DNA of 64,000 nucleotides. Origin: Neelides folsomi (taxonomy: Eukaryota > Arthropoda > Collembola > Neelipleona > Neelidae). The stretch is taken from assembly GCA_034687125.1 (NCBI GenBank), contig JAQGBZ010000054.1, forward strand, positions 124,001 through 188,000. The letters are read 5' to 3'. This document shows positions 54,722 to 64,000 of the stretch, one piece after another (position 1 is the stretch's first letter; each line of letters begins with the position of its first letter). Made by a program: the position numbers and the translations under genes. The notes under the pieces are model-generated. The model was not told the DNA's origin. It did no database searches and was given only the letters and a program-made list of their open reading frames with translations.

Positions 54722-54806
54722 CAACGAAATATTCCACAGAGATCCGCTCGACTCAATGCTCGACTCAACGGTTGAGTTAAGCGTATCTCTGAGGAATATT
54801 TCGTTG
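54722..54806. repeat. 35-bp imperfect hairpin (pre-miRNA-like)
   Basis: Arms 54722-54756 and 54772-54806 are reverse complements over 35 nt with four mismatches and no gaps, around a 15-nt loop. The loop region also contains a direct duplication of GCTCGACTCAA. It is a good fold for a microRNA or small hairpin precursor on either strand. Confidence 0.75.
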
Positions 54807-54836
54807 AGTCTCAACCTCACTTCTTTCAACTTCGAG

Positions 54837-55088
54837 TCATGTCACAGTCACAGTCGACTCTATTGACAATTGAGTCGATTGTGACATGGATTCCGCTTGG
54901 TCGGTCCCAATCTTTGAAGACCTCCAAGACCTAGGCGGTGGCTTGTAACCATACATTTCCATAGCTTTCTCTCTTGAGTCTCTGTAAAAGCCAAGAGAGC
55001 CGAGAGACTTGAGAGAGTGAGCAAAGTGAAGGCATCTGATCTCTCGACTTTTACGTCGCGACGAGTTGAACTTACGTTTCTTATCCAT
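54837..55088 (-). CDS. Doubtful 83-codon ORF, basic N-terminus
   Basis: The minus-strand frame starts MDKKRKFNSSRRKSREIRCLH and ends in a Ser/Thr-rich tail that overlaps the second small hairpin. The start is preceded by an ordinary AT-rich leader and no splice partner is obvious. No family was recognised. It may be a real short exon or chance in a GC-richer region. Confidence 0.25.
   Translation of the reverse strand: MDKKRKFNSSRRKSREIRCLHFAHSLKSLGSLGFYRDSREKAMEMYGYKPPPRSWRSSKIGTDQAESMSQSTQLSIESTVTVT
54847..54885. repeat. Second small hairpin, 14-bp stem
   Basis: GTCACAGTCGACTC (54847-54860) pairs with 54872-54885 with one mismatch around an 11-nt loop, 40 bp after the larger hairpin. Both contain the word GACTC, suggesting they share an origin. 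Confidence 0.6.
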
Positions 55089-55341
55089 TTTAAAGTTATT
55101 AGTTAATTAATTAAAACGAACGTTCTTTCTTTCCTATTGACTATTACGTTTTTATTTCGTAAGAATAACACCGAAAAAGTCGCTTTGGAGTTTTCCTTAT
55201 GTTGGTGAGCGCGAAGACGTTACTAAATGAAAGAAAGACGAGTCGCTTGCAGTAGTCGGTCGATGTACTATGCAATGCTAAAATGCAGTTCAACAATAAT
55301 GTATTATGTATAAGCTAATAAATATGACAATAATTTACGAT

Positions 55342-57341
55342 TTTTTTCCATATTAATATAATGCATTCATAATGCATTTTAACAGTTTATTAAGTAGTGG
55401 TAGTAAGTACATAACAATCTTTAAAATAAATGTTAAATATAATAAACCATGTAAAATAAATTAATACAATAAGTATATTGTAAATATGAATTAGTGACTG
55501 AGACGAGACGGAGTTTACTAAAAAATAATACATATTATAGCTATTTTTATACATTACTTATAATATTACAAATTAATTGGTTTGTATTTAGTCTTGATTA
55601 ATTAGGTAAGCTTTCCATTACGCAAACGACCATGAAATTATACAATATTTAACTCAAATACCCATAAACTCGAAATTCTATAACACAAAGTAAGTAAATA
55701 TGATGCATTTCAATTTCAATTAAATGCATTATACAGACTCTAATGAATTCAAATCTAAATGGTTGATATTAAAGTATCAGAAAATCTATTTATGGTAGAT
55801 TCTATTATAAATAAAAAAATAATTAGAGAGTAAAAGTACTAGGTACATAAATTGCATAATAAACGAGGGATAATCAAACATGTGCAATTTGCTAAATATA
55901 ACAAATTAGAAACCTGAACGTATTTATACTTAATTGTATTTATGTTGATAATATAAATACAATTAAAATAATAATAATACAATAAAATATGTCAAATTCA
56001 TTGACATATTTTATTTTTAAGATTAAAAGTAAATTCAAAGATTTGATATTCTTCATATAATTTTGAATTTGAAATTTTGACATACAAGATATTTAAACCT
56101 ATTTAATTAAATATATACAAATTTTATACTTTTCATGATTAGTCGTATTTTTTACCATATATATATTTATTTAAGCGTTATTTTTACTTTATATTAAAAA
56201 ATCTAACAATTGTGACATTTTTTTGTATTGAAATTTTACAGACATGTCCACACAAATAAATACTCGTATTATGTCAGAATTTGTAGCTATCAATAAACCA
56301 CAAATGCCAATTAAATGCATTAAAATCCCACATTCACCGATTATCTAAGTTTTCTGAAGTTAATGGAAGATCTATTAAACTATGCATTAAATTTTTGACA
56401 CAATTACATATACTTTAGTTTCCATTTGTTTTTAGCTATTTAGTCAATATTAGTGAGTTTGTAAATGTATTTTTGTGAACAATCATCATATAATTATTTG
56501 TTTGTTTTGTATCATTTTTCAAGAGGCACACGATTACAATAAGTAGCACTTGTCAATGTATTTAATTTGCCCTAAATGTATTGTTCCTAAATCTAATTAG
56601 ACGGCTTTTGTCATGAAGGCTTTTATAATACAAGTCTCAATTATTTCATTCGTTTTCGTAGAGGCACTCGGAAGTTCTCCTAAATACAACACAATTTAAT
56701 CTCTAATTTAGCTATAAGGTGTCATTATTAGTCTTCTATAGTACAATAAGTTGACTCGAAATCTCTATAAAATATTCATTAATGAGCTTTTAAAGAAGGA
56801 TTCGATTTAAAAAATGGCAGTTTCTTCCGTTGAGTTCCATTAGTATTGGAAATTATAATTAATTATAATATATTGTTATAAATAAATTGAAAAGTCTAAA
56901 CCCATTAAATAGATTACACGTTTTTGCATTTAGGAGATAAAAATTGCTCATTGTTGAAGACCTGGGGAAATGACACGAATTACACGCAAAAGTCCATACA
57001 AATATCTAAAGCTGTTCTAATCTTTAAGTAAGTATATATAAGTAATAGGAAGTACATTAATTTAAGCATCATACAATTTATACATGAACCAATCAATAGA
57101 ATACATCAATATTCAATTAACTAGCAATGACATTAACCTTCCGTCAAATACATATTATTTGTATTTTAGATAAGTTCTCTTTTAACAATCTTATAATTTT
57201 TAGAAATTATCATATAAACAGTATGGACTTTTGATTTTGTGAAATAGTCCCATTGTAACATCGTACAAAACTTTTCTAATTACCTAATTTACTCGCATTT
57301 TAATATTGCAATGGATCAATACAATTGCATTTAATACATAC
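55342..57341. other. Very AT-rich 3' flank of integrin beta
   Basis: Two kilobases without a supportable gene, probably including a long integrin beta 3' UTR (minus strand). Two short hairpins stand side by side at 55931-55965 and 55981-56015. Nothing else was recognised. Confidence 0.5.
55931..56015. repeat. Pair of adjacent AT-rich hairpins
   Basis: First stem: 12 bp (55931-55942 with 55954-55965). Second stem: a perfect 15 bp (55981-55995 with 56001-56015) around a 5-nt loop. On the minus strand they would lie in the presumed integrin beta 3' UTR and might affect RNA stability or 3' processing. AT-richness makes chance stems likelier here. Confidence 0.5.
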
Positions 57342-60300
57342 CTATTTACCCGTGTACATAGGGTTTTTGAATGTCGAAGTCGCCTGTTTGTAAATTGGAT
57401 TTTCACCCTGAAATAAAAGAATAAAAGTGAGATTTGGATCTACTGCATTTCGAAAATTGATTTTTAATAATGGTTTAAATAAATTTTAACTTACGGCGTC
57501 CCATTTGGCATTTTTCCTTTCTTTTTCAAAGCGAGCATATTCAGCCCGATCATGAATGTGAGTGAGAAGTTTCCAAAGGAAGAGGAACATGATACCGACC
57601 ATGACAATGGCTCCAACCACACCAAAGATGATAAGTGCAACTTGAGGTTCCGGAGGGCAGTCTTTGGTGATTTGGGCCTTCACGTGCATCTTCCCAGCTT
57701 GGTCAAAACCATATACAAAGTAAAAACGACAATCGTCGTCTTTGTCAGTAAAGGCACAGTAGATTTCATCATTCGAGTCATCATCTGAAAGTAATATTCG
57801 TAAATTTATCCAATCTGGCAAACTAAACTCTTTGATAAATCATTCAGTTTTTTAAGTACTTTCTGCAATGTCAACGGGGATAATCTCAGGGAATCTTTTG
57901 CATTCTTCTTCACAGTCTTCCGGATTACGGAATTCTCCTGTTTTATGCATCTTGCATTGAATGCACGGTTTAAGTTCTTCACATCGATCCCGACAAGTCT
58001 TTAAATTATATTTTACAAGATCAATTTAAAGTTTTCTAATATTTAATGATAATAAAGGAGTGCTATTTAAACAAAAAATCTATAAAATAATATTATCTTA
58101 CTGGGCATTTTTCGCAAAACCTTCCAGAGTATCTAAAATTCTCCGTAGATTGGCAAGCACATTTTCCACATTTGCATGTTCCTTTATCACTGCAGACAGT
58201 ATCTCTTCCGGGTTCAAAGCATGGAGTCTAAAAGAAAAATAAATATTCTTAAAAAACATAAATAAAACAATTAAACAAAACCTTGTGAATTTAAATTATA
58301 ATTAATTACGTTATCTGTTGAACATTCACATGCGTCGCCAGACCATCCAGGAGCACAGATACATTTACCACAATCGCAGCGTCCATGATCTGGGCCCGAA
58401 CATAAAACTCCATTATCTCGTTCACAGCTGAAGTTATCGCATTCACAAAATGCTCCATATATTTTCTATTAAAAAGTTAAATCATATAATTGAATATTTT
58501 ATAAATATGCATCAAAAATCAGAATTGATACACAACATGTAATAATGAAGATAGACATATTATTCATAATAAATTGAATGAATTTCATACTTCATCAGGA
58601 TCCGGTCTCGCTTGGCATTCGCATTGTCCACAAACACAAGTTCCTTTGTTTGAACAAATCGTATCTGTAGTGTTTTCTCTTCTGCAACCACTATCGTCTT
58701 CAATTCGGTTTCCTCCTCGAGCATCACATTCACACCGTCTTCCAAAATGATCATCGTCGCATTCACAAATTCCGCATTTTGAAGTTCCAAATTTATTACA
58801 AAGTGGTGAATCAATTTGATATCCCTGCAAGAAATTCAAATTCAATGTTTTCGAATAAGACTTTACAAAATAAAGTTTACATAATATGTGGAATATTAAC
58901 AGCTATAATTTATATCGCAAAGTAAAATTTATTTACCGGATTCCCGGGAACTTCACAAGGACATTCGCAAAGCATTTCAAGATCGACTGTGAGACTTTCT
59001 TGAATTCCAACGCGATAAATTTGGAAAGTTTGCTGCCAATCTGCTGGATCTTTTGGACATTCTGTGACTTCTACTTTCACTGTGAACCTATTCAACAATA
59101 AATAATTAAACACATTAAAGACAATTTTCAAGTTGTATAGCAATATAAATACTAATCAGTAATCAATATTAATAATACTTACTCGACAATTGTTCCAACT
59201 CGTAAACCACTGCATTTATTGGTCTCAATAAGCTGAGGAGAATCAAGACATTTTGAAAAGTAGGAAACTCTCACATTTCCAGAAGCTGTATCTTTAAGTT
59301 CAACCGATGAAGTAATTTTCTTGTACTCTTCCTGGACGAGTTCAACAACATTGGACGAATTAGCTGCTAAGATACCACAAGTAGAACCTTCAACATTTGC
59401 ACTCAATCTCTTGTAAATATCGAATTGCTCAGCGGTGACAGCGAAGATCATATTGATTGACTTTTCCTTCACTTTCAAATTCACTTGGGCTACAGAAGGA
59501 TAATCCTGGATTGTTGAATGGGTGTATTCTCCACGAGCATCCATATGACACTTTCCATCATTTGGCTTCACAATTCCTCCAAGCTATCAAAGACAAAGGA
59601 ATATGAAACTTACACAAAATTAATAATTTTCAAAGTAAACATTAAATTTGCCCCAAAACTCTACACGATCAATCAGAATTAATCATATTAACATTATTAA
59701 AATAATATATCGTAGAATATTATACAAATCTACAATGTTGAAAATTTCCCACAAAACGTAACTCAATATGAGAAAACTAATAAAAGTAGAGAAAAGGTTA
59801 ATTGATATTAAATTTTACCTTTCCATCCCCAGCATAATGAAATGAAGCATCCGTTGAAAAGACAAGAAGACGCCTGGCTTGTTTTCTCCAACCTTTTACA
59901 AAATTCAATTAATTAGGTCTTGATGGAGGAAACGACTGTTTATCTTCATTACGCCCTTTCTTTTAAATAAAATGGAATATACAGAAGTGAACTTTGCAAT
60001 ATAAGGAAGTTCCATTAGGGTCGAATCTAATTTGCTAAACGTGTATTTGCATAATGTAAAAAAGCTCTTACCGATATCTTCTTCGCATACAATGGCTTGC
60101 ATGATTGCATCAAATCCACCTTCAGGAGCGTCCAAGTTACCCGAAACTCTCGCACTCTTCACTTCACCCTAATCATCCCCATTTACTCATTAGAAAATGA
60201 CTTCAAAATGATTTCAAATGGAGTTAAGTAGGTTAGCGGATATTACTAAATTTATTATCAGGTTTCACAAAATGTTTTTTAATATTCTAAAATGTTAGAG

Positions 60301-63300
60301 AGTTTGAGCGAAATGTCTCAAAATTAGCTAGCAAAAAATTGTTTATTAATCCAGTCAAAAAATCAAAATCTGGATGGTAAGTAGAGATGAGTTAAGACTT
60401 ATTTATAGATTTAAATAATGGTAATTTATATATAATATTTGGTCATAAATATCAAGTTTTGTTTAAAAATGTTAAATAATTGATTTCGCTTATTCTTATT
60501 AAATGTAGTAATTAGACATTAGAGAAATTATGTCGTTTAATCTCCTGTCGCATATCATTTATGTACACAATATCAAAATGATATACTGTAATTGATAAGA
60601 AAATGAAAGAGAAATAAAAATTGAGATGAGAAAGAAGAAATAATAAAATGAGGAACTGAAATATTTTACAAATAACTCCCCGTGCAAGTGGCACAAATAA
60701 TATAAAATAAGCTTTTGAAATATTTACACATATAGGACCTTTGAGCCAAAATAATATATTTAAGAGTGATATTTACACATTATTTATTTAGAATGAGGAT
60801 TAATTACAGTTAAACATAAGTGGAAGCAAGCAATCAAGCAAAGCGTTTTTAAATATATAAATCGTTTGAAGTGAACAGTTTATATAAGAAATCTCTAAAA
60901 TGTCCATTTGAAGTTGTTGAAACTTACAGCAAAGCGGGCCGTATTTCTGTCGAGTGACATGACGTTCTGAAACCCGTATGGAGCCTCACATCCGTTACAT
61001 GGCTGCTTCAGACTTAAGTGGTCCAAGGTATTGGTTTAATTTAACATTTTTACCCAAGTACATTCATTATACATTAATTAACAGTAGAACATTGAGCATT
61101 GCTTTTAAAATGATCTCCCAAATATGGCTCCGAATTATGATTTGCAAACACATAATTTTAAAAATCATGCATTAATTACATGAGTGCTGAGGAATAATTG
61201 TAAATAAATGGAGGAATAAAACATTGTGCATAAAAAATTTAGAATAAAATAGTCATTTCTAACATCCCCAGTCATCCCCTATTTACATTCATTTCATGAA
61301 ATTAGTTAAAAATTGAATAAGTTGACAAAACCGTGTTATACTAAATCTTTAAAAAAAAATAAGATTCTACCTAATCTTATTCTAAAGGTAAGAAAAAATA
61401 ATATAAAATACATAAACACCCACAATCAAGGATAATCCCACAATAACATAGTAGGTATATCTGCAAATCCTGAAAAACTTAAAATTGGCACATTTAAAAA
61501 ATTCCAGGTACAAACATGCCATTAATCATTGTGCAACAAAGTACATATGAATCCATTTCACCCAACGATCAATTTATAATTTATAGAGAGCTAAAAACAA
61601 AAGTCGCGTGGCTGTCAAAAAGTCATAGCCAAAAGTACTCTGTAAAAAAGTTGTGTCGCTTTAGACAAAAAAATACAGCGTGTGCTGATTGCCGCTGAGC
61701 CAACACCAAAAAACAAAAAGATTTATCCAAAAAATAAATTACACCGAACAATTGAGCTTGCTGATACCAAAAATGCAGCCCCAAAATATGAAACAATATA
61801 TATATATATATAATAGAACTTTACAACATATAAAAACAATTTCCCAAAAGTATCCCAAAATTTGATACAAGTCCAGATATCCTTATATAAAGAAACTCAA
61901 AACCCATAAAAGTGACATAAACTTAAAAATTCCAAAAAGCTCCCAAGTGCGCAAAAAAATCAAAAGGTAAAAGGTCGAAGATGATTTTATGTATTTTAAA
62001 ATTTACAGTCCTATTGAAGATTTCAACCCACGAAGGTTGAACTATTGAACTATAAGAAGATTTGATATACTCCATAGATAGTAAATTGAGGTTTAAAAGG
62101 TCTCAAATACCTAAAGGTATAATATGAGTATTTATATCTCTATTTTTTTATTTTTGATTATAAATCATTAAATTACAAAAGTTCCCTGTTTGAACATTTG
62201 AACCCGACTTGTAAATAATACTTAACGGGACATAGGGGTATTGTTAAAGGGGCGTAAGTTGAACTTACGGAGAAATTCTTTGTGTCAGTTGTAAGTTTGA
62301 GATGACTGCGGAAACCATACGGAGGAACGCATTTATCGCAAGGCTCTGTAATTCTTTAAGTCCCTTCAACTCTTGTTAACCAGTTCAATATAAAAAGGTT
62401 TAAAATGGTTCGCTACTAGGAGTGAGGATTAAAACCAATTACTTTTTCTCCAATGTCGACACGAACGGCATTACAACTTTGTCCACAAAGGATCCAAAGC
62501 CGAGTCGAAAGTTGGACGTCAGTCGCTGCATCGTTTCCGCCAATTTGTCACCGAGATTCGAGAGTTCTTCCTAAAACAAACATTTCCCATTGTTCAACCT
62601 CAATTCCCCACCAACGAAATAAGGAAAAGACAACTGAACCAGGCGTTTGAGTAAAAAAAAGTCATTGTTTCTCGCCTTATCGTCTTCCATGGATTTGGAG
62701 AGATCCATCAAGTAGTACAGATCAACGGGGTAATCTTCAGCTTGAGCATATTGCATCTCAATTTTATACTCCTTCCCGACCCGAAGCTTCAACGATACAT
62801 GTTGGGGTCGAATTTGAACAGCTGCCCTCGCTTCACTCCCCTTCGAAATCGCCTCATCCCTAACACGAAATGATTGTAATAACATACATCACCACATCTC
62901 CTCCTACACCTTCCCACACGCCCAACGACATGCAAATGTCTATTGAAGTCTACTATATTTATATGTAATGCTAATGATGCTCAGAGTTTAAAAATCGTTT
63001 TACTTGATTAAATGATATTGATGATGAGGACTGATGAGATATTCCGATTCGCATTTGTGTTCGAAGGGAATTCCTTGATGGCGAGTCATTGTGTTGCATC
63101 TCGGAAAAGGGCTTCTGTCCGGTCTCTCATAATGCTACAATGATTAAACAAATTAATAATAATTAATTATTTAAAATCATTATGAGCAAAATGAAATACA
63201 CAAATATATTATTTATAAAAATTAATAATGTTTGATATGAAGAACTTCAAATAAACTATAACTAATTTAATATTTTTGATTTATTTATTACATTTATTAA

Positions 63301-63469
63301 ATTTTTAAATTTTTACCGGCTGAGAACACCAAACACAGTCAGGACTTCTGATACAATCGCCGCATGACTTCTTTGAAATACATCCGGATGAATTTGACTG
63401 CCCGCTACAACTCGAAGCAGCGATGAGAAGGATAAGGGATAAAATGTAAACAAGTGTTTTTCCCTCCAT
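57342..63469 (-). CDS. mys: Integrin beta subunit (myospheroid-type betaPS)
   Basis: Cell-surface receptor subunit that pairs with an alpha chain to bind extracellular matrix and links to the cytoskeleton. Minus-strand exons: 63469-63317, 63134-63004, 62859-62676, 62570-62443, then 62353-62269 or 61012-60928, 60168-60072, 59892-59819, 59583-59183, 59087-58937, 58824-58591, 58465-58310, 58227-58102, 57998-57860, 57784-57495, 57407-57342 (804 aa). Visible parts: signal peptide; Cys-rich PSI domain; MIDAS motif DLSKS (Asp147, Ser149, Ser151); [18 protein letters not shown]; four Cys-rich EGF-like modules; one membrane span (about 730-755); cytoplasmic [19 protein letters not shown] with NPIY and NPMY motifs that recruit talin and kindlin. 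Length and order match Drosophila myospheroid. The intron after 62676 has a GC donor (AAG|GCGAGA). Confidence 0.97.
60928..61012 (-). CDS. mys: Integrin beta mutually exclusive exon, proximal copy
   Basis: An 85-nt exon (acceptor CACTTAAG, donor GCT|GTAAGT) encoding [15 protein letters not shown] and on to NTARFA. It replaces the homologous exon at 62269-62353 between MPFVSTLEK and [10 protein letters not shown]. Both copies have the same length, phases, Cys-x-x-Cys and APYGF/PPYGF core. Drosophila myospheroid has a corresponding alternative exon 4A/4B pair in the ligand-binding head. Confidence 0.88.
61013..62268 (-). other. Intron between the two alternative integrin exons
   Basis: 1,256 bp separating the homologous exons. 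AT-rich, with a (TA) run at about 61798-61810; otherwise nothing supported. A 60-codon plus-strand frame at 61516-61698 is taken as chance. Confidence 0.6.
62269..62353 (-). CDS. mys: Integrin beta mutually exclusive exon, distal copy
   Basis: An 85-nt exon (acceptor GACTTAAAG, donor TCC|GTAAGT) encoding [15 protein letters not shown] and on to DTKNFS. With exon 3 it gives [14 protein letters not shown], aligning residue for residue with the Drosophila STIPKKLEHPCENC stretch. It is the partner of the exon at 60928-61012. Confidence 0.88.
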
Positions 63470-64000
63470 TTTAATTATAATTTTAAGTCTCTTGGACTTT
63501 GATTTGAGAAAATGTGAATCAAAAAGTATGTCAGTGTCAATTGACCAAATAAGTCTTCCTTCTCTTCTTGGCGTCGCTGACTAGTGAGAGAGAGTTAAAG
63601 TAGTTGAAGAAATCCCTCCCAATTTGCGTGGGATCAATTTTTAATCTCCTAAACTTTTGTAGAATCTCTTTAAACTAATTTCTTAATTTCATAGTCCATT
63701 TAAAATCCACACTCTTTTTAAATATTAAAAATGTCACTCACTTTAAAAATTTTTAAATGAGTTTTTACCAAAACCCGTATAAATTTCGATGAAAATAACT
63801 CTCTTGCATGAGGTTTAAGGATCCCTTTCGGGTAAACCCAATTTGGTGATTCGATGAAATAAAGGACTCTTAGGTTTTAATAATAAAAGTAATCACTTTG
63901 ATATCTCTCCCAACTCACATCATCCTCGTGGAGGTTCGAGGCGAGGTTGAAGAAGTTGTAATATGGAATCAACCACACCTACGCCCACAGACCCAAGAAA
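63470..64000. promoter_or_regulatory. mys: 5' flank / 5' UTR of integrin beta
   Basis: The minus-strand start codon is at 63469. The 530 bp upstream contain GC-richer blocks (about 63550-63640 and 63880-64000) that would suit a promoter or a non-coding first exon. No element was identified with certainty. Confidence 0.4.

Larger units (their letters stand above)
54398..55341. other. 5' flank of the coiled-coil gene with hairpins
   Basis: Upstream of the minus-strand coiled-coil gene. It holds two inverted repeats (54722-54806 and 54847-54885) and an 83-codon minus-strand frame (see separate entries). GC content is locally higher than in the flanks. Confidence 0.5.

Noticed and set aside
61516-61698. 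60-codon ORF between the alternative integrin exons
   Set aside because: It lies inside an intron on the opposite strand, with no recognisable feature.

Overview
The window is nuclear DNA of a small-genome arthropod. The introns are mostly 50-300 bp with GT-AG borders, the non-coding DNA is AT-rich, and the proteins best match arthropod or general animal families: a hamlet/MECOM zinc-finger factor, a beta-integrin of Drosophila myospheroid type, CDK11, NCAPG, Rpn13/ADRM1, an Srrm2/3/4 splicing factor and a Maelstrom domain. One zinc-finger gene has a ZAD-like N-terminus, a type seen mainly in insects and some other arthropods. I cannot name the species; a springtail, copepod or mite-like genome would all fit. 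Exon borders were assigned by hand from splice signals and checked for codon phase.

Layout. 1-4701: non-coding, GC-richer, probably a 5' intron or regulatory DNA of the first gene. 4702-9523 (+): 3' part of a hamlet/MECOM/PRDM16 orthologue. 11729-16578 (+): Srrm2/3/4-type gene (cwf21 domain, RS tail, two alternative ends, one encoding an eMIC-like tail). 18669-21817 (+): GMC oxidoreductase. 22384-26185 (+): eleven-finger C2H2 protein. 26430-28240 (-): ZAD-like C2H2 protein. 28961-30482 (-) Rpn13 and 31287-36066 (+) NCAPG share a divergent 5' region. 36461-37964 (-): Maelstrom-domain protein without the usual HMG box. 38824-40366 (-): acidic, Cys-rich unknown. 41432-42227 (+) and 42500-43254 (-): two convergent small proteins, each with one C-terminal membrane segment. 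44121-44832 (+): small putative secreted protein. 45282-49406 (-): CDK11. 50071-51758 (-): single-span Cys-rich unknown. 52295-54397 (-): coiled-coil protein, probably TSNAXIP1-like. 57342-63469 (-): integrin beta with a mutually exclusive exon pair.

The genes do not form one pathway, as expected for an animal chromosome segment. The most rewarding signals are isoform architecture and hairpins. (i) The Srrm2/3/4 gene ends either in a short exon or in an eMIC-like exon, and its second intron hides a 501-nt frame-preserving candidate cassette. (ii) Integrin beta has two homologous 85-nt exons, and using both or neither breaks the frame. (iii) The Maelstrom domain stands alone. (iv) Several long inverted repeats lie in introns or between genes: 33151-33242, 47584-47682, 54722-54885 and 55931-56015. 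(v) At least two phase-proven GC-AG introns are present.
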